DNA from: Amycolatopsis nalaikhensis | GTDB lineage: Bacteria; Actinomycetota; Actinomycetes; Mycobacteriales; Pseudonocardiaceae | Direction: 5' to 3' | Length of the DNA: 64,000 nt | Assembly: GCF_030264295.1 (NCBI RefSeq) | Contig: NZ_CP127173.1 | Location: forward strand, 9,741,501 to 9,805,500 | Shown: in pieces, positions 24,640-31,891 of the stretch | Layout of the letters: each line of letters opens with the position of its first letter | Numbering within the stretch: position 1 is the first letter of the stretch | The notes under the pieces: generated by a model | What the model was told of the DNA's origin: nothing | Databases searched by the model: none | Seen by the model: the letters and a program-made list of their open reading frames with translations, nothing else | Position numbers and translations under genes: made by a program

Positions 24640-26262
24640 ATGCCCGTTCGAACGCGTCAGCGCTTCGCGCACCTGCTCACCGCCGCGGCTTTGGCCGCCA
24701 CGGCGTGGTCACCACCGGCCGCCGTCGCCGCACCCGGCAGCCCGGCGCTCACCCCGCCGCTCGGCTGGAACAGCTGGAACAGCTTCGGCTGCGGCGTCAC
24801 CGAAACCGCGGTCCGCCAGGCGGCCGACGCGATGGTCTCCTCGGGGATGAAGGACGCGGGCTACCAGTACGTGGTGGTGGACGACTGCTGGTTCGACCCG
24901 CAGCGCGACAGCCAGGGCGCTCTGCGCGCCAACTCGTCGAAGTTCCCGAGCGGCATGCAGGCGCTCGGCGACTACATCCACAGCCGCGGCTTGAAGTTCG
25001 GCATCTACCAGGTCCCGACCGACCGGACCTGCGCCCAGCGCACCGGTACCTACCCCGGGTCCACCGGCAGCCAGGGGCACGAGGCCCAGGACGCGCGCAC
25101 GTTCGCGTCCTGGGGCGTCGACTACCTCAAGTACGACTGGTGCTCCCCCGCCGGCACCCGCGACGAGCAGGTCGCCCGGTTCGGCCTCATGCGCGACGCG
25201 CTGCGCGCCACGGGCCGCCCGATCGTCTACAGCATCAACCCCAACAGTTACCACGCCATCACCGGGGACAAGTACGACTGGGGCCAGGTCGCCGATCTCT
25301 GGCGCACCACCGAGGACCTGCTCGACATCTGGCAGAACGGCAACACCAACAGCTACCCGATGGGCGTGGGCAACGTCCTCGACGTCACCGCCCCGCTGGC
25401 CGCCCAGGCCGGCCCGGGGCACTGGAACGACCCCGACATGCTCGTGGTCGGCCGGCCCGGGCTGTCGCTGACCGAGTCCCGCGCGCACTTCGCCCTGTGG
25501 GCGCTGATGGCGGCGCCGCTGATGGCGGGCAACGACATCCGCACCATGTCCGCCGACGTCAGCGCGATCCTGCGCAACCCGCGGCTGCTGGCGGTGGACC
25601 AGGACCGGCTCGGCGCCGGCGGCCGCCGGGTACGCGACGACGGCGACGTCGAGGTCTTCGCCAAGCCCCTGGCCGACGGATCGGTGGCGGTCGGCCTGCT
25701 CAACCGCGGCGGCGGCACGACGACGGTCGGCACGACGGCCGCGCAGATCGGGCTGTCCGGCACGGCGTTCACCCTGACCGACCTGTGGACCGGATCGACC
25801 TCGACGACCGGCGGCGCGATCTCGGCGAGCGTGCCTTCGCACGGCGTCGCGGCGTACCGCGTGTCGGGCGGATCCCCACTGTCCGCCACGACGTCCCGGC
25901 TGCGGGGCACGGGCTCGAGCCGCTGCCTCGACGTCGAGAACGCCTCGACGGCCGCCGGCGCGGGAACGGTGCTGTGGGACTGCCAGACGGCGGCGAACCA
26001 GCTCTGGACGACCTGGGAGAACGGCGAGATCCGCGTGTTCGGCGACAAGTGCCTCGACGGCACGGCGAGCGGTGCCCGCGTGCTCAGCCGGCCGTGCACG
26101 GGCCAGGGCAACCAGAAGTGGACGCTCGCCGCGGACGGCTCGGTGCGCAACGTCCAAACGGGACTCTGCCTGGACGCCGAGGGCGCGGCGACCGCCAACG
26201 GGACCCGGGTGATCCTGTGGAGTTGCAACGGCCAGGCCAACCAGCGGTGGACCCGGGTCTGA
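24640..26262 (+). CDS. Secreted GH27 alpha-galactosidase with C-terminal ricin domain
   Basis: The 540-residue product from the ATG at 24640 has a Sec signal peptide (to about residue 30, AAVAA). The GH27 barrel starts at LTPPLGWNSWNSFGCGV. The nucleophile is D166 (YLKYDWC) and the acid/base D226 (LWRTTEDL); WNDPDML follows at 262-268. A C-terminal antiparallel beta domain ends near residue 410, then a trefoil with three repeats (SRCLDVENAS, KCLDGTAS, GLCLDAEGAA) ends in QRWTRV. It releases alpha-galactose from galactomannan, arabinoxylan or oligosaccharides. An earlier in-frame ATG at 24616 would give a less typical signal. Downstream is a strong hairpin. Confidence 0.92.
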   Translation: MPVRTRQRFAHLLTAAALAATAWSPPAAVAAPGSPALTPPLGWNSWNSFGCGVTETAVRQAADAMVSSGMKDAGYQYVVVDDCWFDPQRDSQGALRANSSKFPSGMQALGDYIHSRGLKFGIYQVPTDRTCAQRTGTYPGSTGSQGHEAQDARTFASWGVDYLKYDWCSPAGTRDEQVARFGLMRDALRATGRPIVYSINPNSYHAITGDKYDWGQVADLWRTTEDLLDIWQNGNTNSYPMGVGNVLDVTAPLAAQAGPGHWNDPDMLVVGRPGLSLTESRAHFALWALMAAPLMAGNDIRTMSADVSAILRNPRLLAVDQDRLGAGGRRVRDDGDVEVFAKPLADGSVAVGLLNRGGGTTTVGTTAAQIGLSGTAFTLTDLWTGSTSTTGGAISASVPSHGVAAYRVSGGSPLSATTSRLRGTGSSRCLDVENASTAAGAGTVLWDCQTAANQLWTTWENGEIRVFGDKCLDGTASGARVLSRPCTGQGNQKWTLAADGSVRNVQTGLCLDAEGAATANGTRVILWSCNGQANQRWTRV

Positions 26263-26288
26263 TCGGCCTGACCCGAGCACCTCGCTGA

Positions 26289-26337
26289 GCTGAAGGGGAC
26301 TTTCCTCGCATCTGATGCGAGGAAAGTCCCCTTCAGC
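26289..26337. terminator. Very long perfect hairpin after the GH27 gene
   Basis: Arms of about 23 bp (GCTGAAGGGGACTTTCCTCG at the left end) pair perfectly around a 3-nt CTG loop. It lies 27 bp after the GH27 stop codon and can serve as a terminator, but its length and exactness also fit a dispersed repeat. Confidence 0.7.
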
Positions 26338-26375
26338 CCACGGCAAGCGCGACTTCACCGGGCCCGGGAAATGCA

Positions 26376-26565
26376 CCCAATGTGGCGTTGGGTGCGTCTG
26401 ACGCACCGAACGCCACATTGGGGCGCATGACCCAGCTGGCCCGCTTGGGTCCGGTCGCGTCGGCAAGGCCGGATCCGAAGCGCCCCAAGGCGGCCTTGGT
26501 TGCGTCAGACGCACCGAAGGCCGCCTTGGTTGCGTCTCACGCACCGAAGGCCACATTGGGGCGCA
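26376..26565. repeat. Array of related hairpin repeats in the 379-bp gap
   Basis: At least three further imperfect palindromes follow the first hairpin: 26376-26423 (arm CCCAATGTGGCGTTGGGTG), 26483-26529 (arm CCAAGGCGGCCTTGG) and an overlapping one ending near 26562 (ACATTGGGGC). Their loops share TGCGTC and GACGCACC elements, so they are one family. The gap 26263-26641 holds no gene; frames across it follow the repeats. It resembles an intergenic palindromic repeat family. Confidence 0.7.
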
Positions 26566-26641
26566 TGGGCCGGTCAGCGGGACGGGGTGGAGCCGGCCAC
26601 CCCGGACGGCTCCACCCCGCTCTCCCCGGCACGCGCCGGCT

Positions 26642-28090
26642 TCACCGATAGCCGGCGGCGACGACGTTGGCCTGCACCGCGTTCTCCGTCGCGTCGGACG
26701 GATACCCCGCGACCATCGCCCCTTCGTAGAACGTCCCCGCGCTGAGGTTGGCGCCGCCACCCGGCTTGCAGCAGTCTCCGCCGCTGCCCAGCACGATCGC
26801 GCCCTGCTTCTTCATCGGGCTGTACCCGTTCGGGAGACCGCCGTCCCACAGTGTCGTGAGACCGCCGGACTGGGCGTCGCTGCCCTTGATGGCGAACCGC
26901 GACGTCCCGTTGTTCTTCAGCACCGCCGTGACGAACTTGCTGGAGAACGCCCGCTGGTTCGGGTTCCACGTCTGGCTGCCGCCCGGGTAGAGCCCCCATT
27001 CCAGGTCGGCCTGCACCCACGGGCCGGTGCCGGCGCAGCCGCCGAACCAGCACTGCTTGCCGAAGTTGATGGCGTCCATCGCGCCGGCGGCGTCGGCCAT
27101 CCGGGTCGTTTCGCTGTTGCCGTAGTCGAAGCAGCAGCCGCTGTTGACGTGCGTCCCGCTGGTCACCATGTACATGCCCTCGGGCGCGCTGCCGGTCGGC
27201 ACGCCGGTCAGGTGACCGTCGCGCCAATAGCTGTTGCCCGGGTTGATGTACAGCGAGTACGCCTTCCGGCCGCCGACCGTCAGCGACTCCGACGTGGCCT
27301 TCGCGGGACTGCTCTGGCTGGACCCGGGAACCACGCTCGACCCCTGGTACCACAGGTCGTTCCCCCGGCCGGACTGGTCGTAGACCACCGTGATGACGCA
27401 GGAAGTGCTGGCGCAGAAGGAATCCTGTGCCGCGGCGTCGGCGGCGCCGCCCGCGGCCACGACGCCGACGTTCCGGGTGGCGTTGTCGGACGCCCGCCGG
27501 ACTTGGTAGAGGTTTCCGGTGTACGAGCCGTAGAGCGCGCGCACCGTGCTGTGCGCGGCGACGCAGGGCGTGCCACCCGAGGCGTAGATGTCGCACGGGC
27601 CCGCGCCGGAGGGCGGCGTGCTCCCGGCCGTCCACCGCTGGTTGCTCTGGCCGTGGCAGGTCCAGAGGATGACCGCGGTGCCGTTGACCGTCCCGGCCCC
27701 GGTGACGTCCAGGCACAGCCCGGACTGGACGCCGGTGATCGTCCCGTCGGAGTTCCGCCGCCACTGCTGGTTCGCCCCACCGGTGCAGGACCAGCTGATC
27801 ACCGCCGTCCCCGGCGCGGTCTGGTTGCCGTAGGCGTCGACGCACCGGGTCCCGTTCAGCGTCCGCAGCTCGCCGGCGGCGGTGAATTCGAACGCCTGGC
27901 TCGCCTGACCGGTGCAGTCGCGGATCTCCAGTGGTGTTCCCGGCGTGTCGACGGCACCCCGGACGTTCAGGCACCGGCCCGACGCCGCGCTCGTCAGCGA
28001 CGTCGAGGCCGCGGACGCGGGCACCGCGCCGGTCAGCGCGGCCGCCACCACCGCGGCCAGGACCAGCACCGCCCTTACTCGGATAGTCAC
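26642..28090 (-). CDS. Secreted GH54 alpha-L-arabinofuranosidase with N-terminal ricin domain
   Basis: The start at GTG 28090 follows GGAGG by 5 bp; 482 residues. A signal peptide (to about 28) is followed by a trefoil (residues 30-153: GRCLNVRGAV, RCVDAYGNQ, GLCLDVTGAG, ending QRWTAG) and the GH54 catalytic domain from about 165 (PCDIYASGGTPCVAAHSTVR). By family comparison the nucleophile is E326 (DYGNSETT) and the acid/base D438 (GSGGDCC). Fungal GH54 enzymes carry a C-terminal CBM42; here that is absent and an N-terminal ricin domain takes its place. The product removes arabinofuranose from arabinan or arabinoxylan. The LacI gene ends 31 bp upstream with an operator between. Confidence 0.92.
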   Translation of the reverse strand: MTIRVRAVLVLAAVVAAALTGAVPASAASTSLTSAASGRCLNVRGAVDTPGTPLEIRDCTGQASQAFEFTAAGELRTLNGTRCVDAYGNQTAPGTAVISWSCTGGANQQWRRNSDGTITGVQSGLCLDVTGAGTVNGTAVILWTCHGQSNQRWTAGSTPPSGAGPCDIYASGGTPCVAAHSTVRALYGSYTGNLYQVRRASDNATRNVGVVAAGGAADAAAQDSFCASTSCVITVVYDQSGRGNDLWYQGSSVVPGSSQSSPAKATSESLTVGGRKAYSLYINPGNSYWRDGHLTGVPTGSAPEGMYMVTSGTHVNSGCCFDYGNSETTRMADAAGAMDAINFGKQCWFGGCAGTGPWVQADLEWGLYPGGSQTWNPNQRAFSSKFVTAVLKNNGTSRFAIKGSDAQSGGLTTLWDGGLPNGYSPMKKQGAIVLGSGGDCCKPGGGANLSAGTFYEGAMVAGYPSDATENAVQANVVAAGYR

Positions 28091-28104
28091 GGTTCCTCCA
28101 CGGA

Positions 28105-28118
28105 TGTTAGCGTTAACA
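28105..28118. promoter_or_regulatory. LacI-type operator between the LacI and GH54 genes
   Basis: TGTTAGCGTTAACA is a 14-bp near-perfect palindrome (one central mismatch) 15 bp upstream of the GH54 start and just after the LacI stop. It shares GTTAGCG and TAAC with sites at 24480, 40497 and 40630. Confidence 0.78.
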
Positions 28119-28121
28119 TAA

Positions 28122-29147
28122 TCAAGCCGAAGCACGCAGGACCAGCTCGGTGTCCAGCACCGCGCAGCGGGGCGCGGCCGAACCGCCGAGCATCGCGAGC
28201 AGCTCGTCCGTCATCCGCGTCCCCATTTCCTCGATCGGCTGGCGCACGGTCGTCAGCGGCGGATCCGTGCGCCGGCCGATGGGCAGGTCGTCGAACCCGA
28301 TGACGGCCACGTCGTCGGGCACCCGCCGCCCGGCGCGGTGCAGGGCCCGCAGCGCGCCGATCGCCATCAGGTCCGAGGCCGCGAAGATGGCGTCGACGTT
28401 CGGCCTGCGGTCGAGCAGGCGCGTGGTGGCCTGCTCGCCGGAGGTCTGGCCGAAGTCCCCGAACACGACCAGCCCGCGGTCGCCGTGCCCGGCACCCACT
28501 ACCGCCTGCCGGTACCCGAGCAGCCGGTCCACGCCGGCTGTCATGTCCTGCGGGCCGGCGATGGTCGCGACGCTGCGCCGTCCCGCGTCGATGAGCCGCT
28601 GGGTGGCCCGCCGGGCGCCGCCGCGGTTGTCCACGTCGACGTAGGAGAACCGGCCCGGTTCGCCGGGGCAGACCGGCCGGCCGCCGAACACCACCGGAAT
28701 CCCGAGCCAGCCCAGGTCGAGCGGGCGGCGGCCGTGCATCCCGACGACGAGCGCGCCGTCGACGTGGCCGCCGTCGAGGTACCGCACCACCGGCGCCTGG
28801 TAGTCCTCCGTGGCGGGCACGGTGAGCAGGACCAGCTGCAGGCCCGCCGCGGTCAGCTCGCGGCCGGCGCCGGCGGCGATGCGGGCGAAGAACGGGTCGG
28901 CGAACAACCGCAGCACTTCCTCGCACACGACCAGGGCGACCGATCCCGTCGGCCCGGCGGCAGCCCGGGCAGCCCGCTGCCGGGCGTACCCGAGCGCCGA
29001 CATCGCCGACTCGACCTGCTGGCGCGTTTTCGGCCGGACCCGGGGGAAACCGTTGAGCACGCGGGACGCGGTGGCGGTCGACACCCCGGCCGCCCGGGCG
29101 ACGTCGGCCAGGGTCGGACGGAGTTCGGGGGACTCGACGGAGGACAC
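28122..29147 (-). CDS. LacI-family transcriptional regulator of the CAZyme locus
   Basis: The 341-residue protein begins at GTG 29147 behind GGGAG. A LacI helix-turn-helix and hinge helix (LADVARAAGVSTATASRVLN, residues 13-32) precede a periplasmic-binding-protein-like sensor domain (about 68-341) with the typical LVVCEEVLRLFADPFF start and DAIFAASDLMAIGALRAL. It is expected to bind a sugar released by the neighbouring enzymes, arabinose or galactose derivatives being candidates. Its gene is embedded among its presumed targets, and GTTAGCGNTAAC-type sites sit at three promoters within 13 kb. An AAGAC-N6-GTCTT repeat at 29160-29175 upstream could be its own control site. Confidence 0.9.
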   Translation of the reverse strand: MSSVESPELRPTLADVARAAGVSTATASRVLNGFPRVRPKTRQQVESAMSALGYARQRAARAAAGPTGSVALVVCEEVLRLFADPFFARIAAGAGRELTAAGLQLVLLTVPATEDYQAPVVRYLDGGHVDGALVVGMHGRRPLDLGWLGIPVVFGGRPVCPGEPGRFSYVDVDNRGGARRATQRLIDAGRRSVATIAGPQDMTAGVDRLLGYRQAVVGAGHGDRGLVVFGDFGQTSGEQATTRLLDRRPNVDAIFAASDLMAIGALRALHRAGRRVPDDVAVIGFDDLPIGRRTDPPLTTVRQPIEEMGTRMTDELLAMLGGSAAPRCAVLDTELVLRASA

Positions 29148-29207
29148 GTTCGCACTCCCAAGACGTCGTTGTCTTCGCGGGCTCGTAGGAGGATATCGCC
29201 GGAGACC

Positions 29208-30551
29208 TCAGGTGCGCTGCACCCGGAAGCGCTGATTGGCCCCGGTGGACGGCGTCCACTGGGAGATCCGCGCGCCGTCGGCGGTCGAAGCACCCCACAC
29301 GTCCATCGCCAGGCCGCTCGACCGGTTGACCAGGCTGACCACGCCGCCGCCCTGGTCGACCACCCGCCACTGCTGCGTGGCGGCGCCCGAATCCGGTTGC
29401 TGGCTGATGTCGGCGCCGGTGGCCGAGCTCGCCACCTGGAGCACCAGGCCGCTGTGGCGGGCGCGGACGCGGTAGTAGCCGTCGCCGGAGTCGAGGAAGT
29501 CGAACTGCTGGTTCTGGCCGCCGGTGGCCGTCCACTGCTGCAGCAGGGCACCGGCCGCGGTGGAGACCCCGCTGATGTCCAGCAGCTTGCCGCTGTGCTC
29601 GGCCACCAGGGTGTAGGTCACGCCGACCTGCACCGGCGATCCGGCCGGCGGGGTCGACGAGTCGAACTGCGTGATGAACTTCCAGACCTCGCCGGAGGTC
29701 CAGGTCTGCCAGCCGCTGCAGGTGCACCCGTCGCGCGGGCCGGGGTCGTGGCCGCCGTCGAAGGCGGCCCAGACCACCGGGTAGCCGGCGCGGCAGCCGG
29801 AGTAGGCCGTGACGATGTGGGTGTGGCTGCCGCTCGCGGGTTCCGGCGGGTTCTGCGCGGTGCAGCCGTTGTTCCGGACGAACTGGTCGCGCAGCGCGCG
29901 CCCGGACGCGATGGGCAGGACGTTGTCGCCGATGCCGTGCATTCCGATGTACGCGACGGGCTGGGTGCCGCCGGCGCACCCGCTGAGATTCGCGCCGGAG
30001 TAGACGGCGACCGCGCGGAAGACCGTGGGCCGGGCACAGGCGAGCGCGTAGCTCATCGCCCCGCCGTAGCTGAACCCGCCGGCGAAGACCTGCGAGGTGT
30101 CGACGCACAGCGCGTTCTCGAGCTGCCTCAGCAGGTCGTCGATGAACGTGACGTCCTGGCCGCCGGGGTTGGCCCAGCCGTTGCTGTTGCCCTGCGGCGC
30201 CACGAAGATCGTGGTGTTGCCGGCGGTGTCGGCCAGCCGCCGGAGCCCGTAGTACGACCAGTTGTAGCCGTCGGTCCCGCCCGAGTCGACGTCGTTGGCC
30301 GTGCCGCCGAGCCAGTGCAGCCCGACGAACAGCCGATAGGGGTGGTTGTTGTCGTAGTTCGCGGGCACCCGCAGGAGGTAGCTGCGGTTCTGGCCGCCGC
30401 TGGAGATCGTGTGACTGCCGCTCGCCAGCCCCGGGGCCTTCCCGCAGCCCGCGGTCCCGGCGGCGGTGGCCGGCTGCGCGGTCCCGACGCCGGCCAGCGC
30501 GACCAGCGCTCCGATCGCGGCGAAGGCGAACAGACGTCTGAACTTCACCAT
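29208..30551 (-). CDS. Secreted feruloyl-esterase-like CE1 protein with C-terminal ricin-like domain
   Basis: The ATG at 30551 follows AAAGGGAG; 447 residues. A signal peptide (to about 31) is followed by an alpha/beta-hydrolase domain of the feruloyl esterase/PHB-depolymerase type: nucleophile S161 (GGFSYGGAMS), D209 (GIGDNVLP) and H268 (FDGGHDPG). The alternative is a generic polyester or acetyl esterase. From about 310 there is a second-type trefoil (TLVAEHSGKLLDISGVSTAA and two more repeats) ending in FRVQRT. It would cleave ferulate esters that crosslink arabinoxylan. It lies 17 bp after the acetyl xylan esterase gene and is the last gene of the operon from 35943. Confidence 0.85.
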   Translation of the reverse strand: MVKFRRLFAFAAIGALVALAGVGTAQPATAAGTAGCGKAPGLASGSHTISSGGQNRSYLLRVPANYDNNHPYRLFVGLHWLGGTANDVDSGGTDGYNWSYYGLRRLADTAGNTTIFVAPQGNSNGWANPGGQDVTFIDDLLRQLENALCVDTSQVFAGGFSYGGAMSYALACARPTVFRAVAVYSGANLSGCAGGTQPVAYIGMHGIGDNVLPIASGRALRDQFVRNNGCTAQNPPEPASGSHTHIVTAYSGCRAGYPVVWAAFDGGHDPGPRDGCTCSGWQTWTSGEVWKFITQFDSSTPPAGSPVQVGVTYTLVAEHSGKLLDISGVSTAAGALLQQWTATGGQNQQFDFLDSGDGYYRVRARHSGLVLQVASSATGADISQQPDSGAATQQWRVVDQGGGVVSLVNRSSGLAMDVWGASTADGARISQWTPSTGANQRFRVQRT

Positions 30552-30568
30552 GGCGCGGGCTCCCTTTC

Positions 30569-31891
30569 CTAGTGGGTCCACTGCTGGTTCGTGGCGTGGG
30601 TGCAGGTGCCCAGCCGCACGGCGGCGCCGTTGGCGGTCGCGGCGGCTTCGAGGCACAGCCCCGACTGCGGCGCGGTGATCGTGCCGTCGGCGCCGACCTG
30701 CCACTTCTGGTTGGCCCCGCCGTGGCAGGCCCAGATGATCGCGGCCGTGCCGGGGCTGGTTCCGCCGCCTTCGGCGTCCAGGCAACGGAGTGTGGCGCCG
30801 GAGTAGACGGTCAGCTCCCCGGCCGCGGTGGCCGTCCACGTCTGGTTCGCACCGCCGTGGCAGTCCCAGAGCTGGGTCCGCGTGCCCTGGGTGCTCGACT
30901 GGCCGGGCACGTCCAGGCACCGCCCGGCCGCGACCGACCGCACCGGGCTCCCACCACCAGGAGTGCTCCCGCCGTCCAGGCCGAGGAAGGAAATCGCGTA
31001 CGCGAGCATCCCGGCCTGCGGCAGGGTGTGCCCGGTGCCCGCGATGGTGATGCCCTCGACGGGTGCCTGGGTGCCGGTGCCGCCGTAGCGGTTCCGCGTC
31101 CACGACGACTGCGGGTGGTCGGTGGCGGACGGCGTCTGGCTCAAGCCGCGCAGCGCGGTCCACTGCTTGATCTCTTCGCCGTAGTTCGGGTACGCCAGGG
31201 TGGTGTCCTGGTTCCCGTGCCACAGCTGCATCCGCGGGTAGCCGCCGGCGTAGCCGGGGTACATCGCGTGCGCCTGGTCGGCCCACTGCTGCGCGGACTT
31301 GAGCACGTTCCCGCCCGCGCACTGGCTGTTCCACAGCGAACCGTCGGTGGTCGCGAAGCACCCGGCGGGCACGCCGGAGAACGCGGACGCGGCGGAGAAG
31401 ACGTCCGGGTACTCGGCGGCCAGGACGTTGGTCATCATGGCGCCCGAGGAGAAGCCGCTGACCACGATGCGGCCGGGGTCCACGGCGTAGTGCTGCCGGG
31501 TCCAGGCCACCATCGCCATGATGCCGGTGGAGTCGCTGCCGCCGTCGCGGGTCAGGCCCGCTTTCGTGGAGACGTCGAAGCAGTGGCCGTCACGGGTCGC
31601 TTCGGGCACGACGACGAGGTAGCCGTACCGGTCGGCCGCCGTCGCGTAGTCGTGCCCGTTGCCGTTGAAGATCGCGCTCGCCGAGCCGCTGCAGTAGTGC
31701 ACCAGAACCAGCAGCGCCGGCTTGGCCGCCACCTTGTCGGGCACGTACAGGTACATGTTCAGGTTGGTCGGGTTGGCGCCGAAGCCGGTGATGCGGGTCA
31801 GCGCGGCGGCCGCGGCCGGGCCGGCGGTCAGGACCACCGCCAGGGGCAGGATGAGCAGCGTCGCGAGCAGGGCGCGAGCCCATCGGTTCAT
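30569..31891 (-). CDS. Secreted acetyl-xylan-esterase-like CE1 protein with C-terminal ricin domain
   Basis: The ATG at 31891 overlaps the stop of the upstream gene (ATGA), so translation is probably coupled; GGAG lies 7 bp upstream. The 440-residue protein has a signal peptide (to about 29), an esterase domain with nucleophile S148 (SGFSSGAMMT), Asp in LWHGNQDTTLAY and His in GTGHTLPQ, typical of CE1 esterases annotated as PHB depolymerase/acetyl xylan esterase. A trefoil with three repeats (GRCLDVPGQS, RCLDAEGG, GLCLEAAAT) follows from about 310. It should deacetylate xylan or similar polymers outside the cell. Confidence 0.87.
   Translation of the reverse strand: MNRWARALLATLLILPLAVVLTAGPAAAAALTRITGFGANPTNLNMYLYVPDKVAAKPALLVLVHYCSGSASAIFNGNGHDYATAADRYGYLVVVPEATRDGHCFDVSTKAGLTRDGGSDSTGIMAMVAWTRQHYAVDPGRIVVSGFSSGAMMTNVLAAEYPDVFSAASAFSGVPAGCFATTDGSLWNSQCAGGNVLKSAQQWADQAHAMYPGYAGGYPRMQLWHGNQDTTLAYPNYGEEIKQWTALRGLSQTPSATDHPQSSWTRNRYGGTGTQAPVEGITIAGTGHTLPQAGMLAYAISFLGLDGGSTPGGGSPVRSVAAGRCLDVPGQSSTQGTRTQLWDCHGGANQTWTATAAGELTVYSGATLRCLDAEGGGTSPGTAAIIWACHGGANQKWQVGADGTITAPQSGLCLEAAATANGAAVRLGTCTHATNQQWTH

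Noticed and set aside
26382..26651. A plus-strand frame in the gap after GH27 with GASDAPNA-like repeats
   Set aside because: Its repeats come from the hairpin array; it has no ribosome site and no domain.
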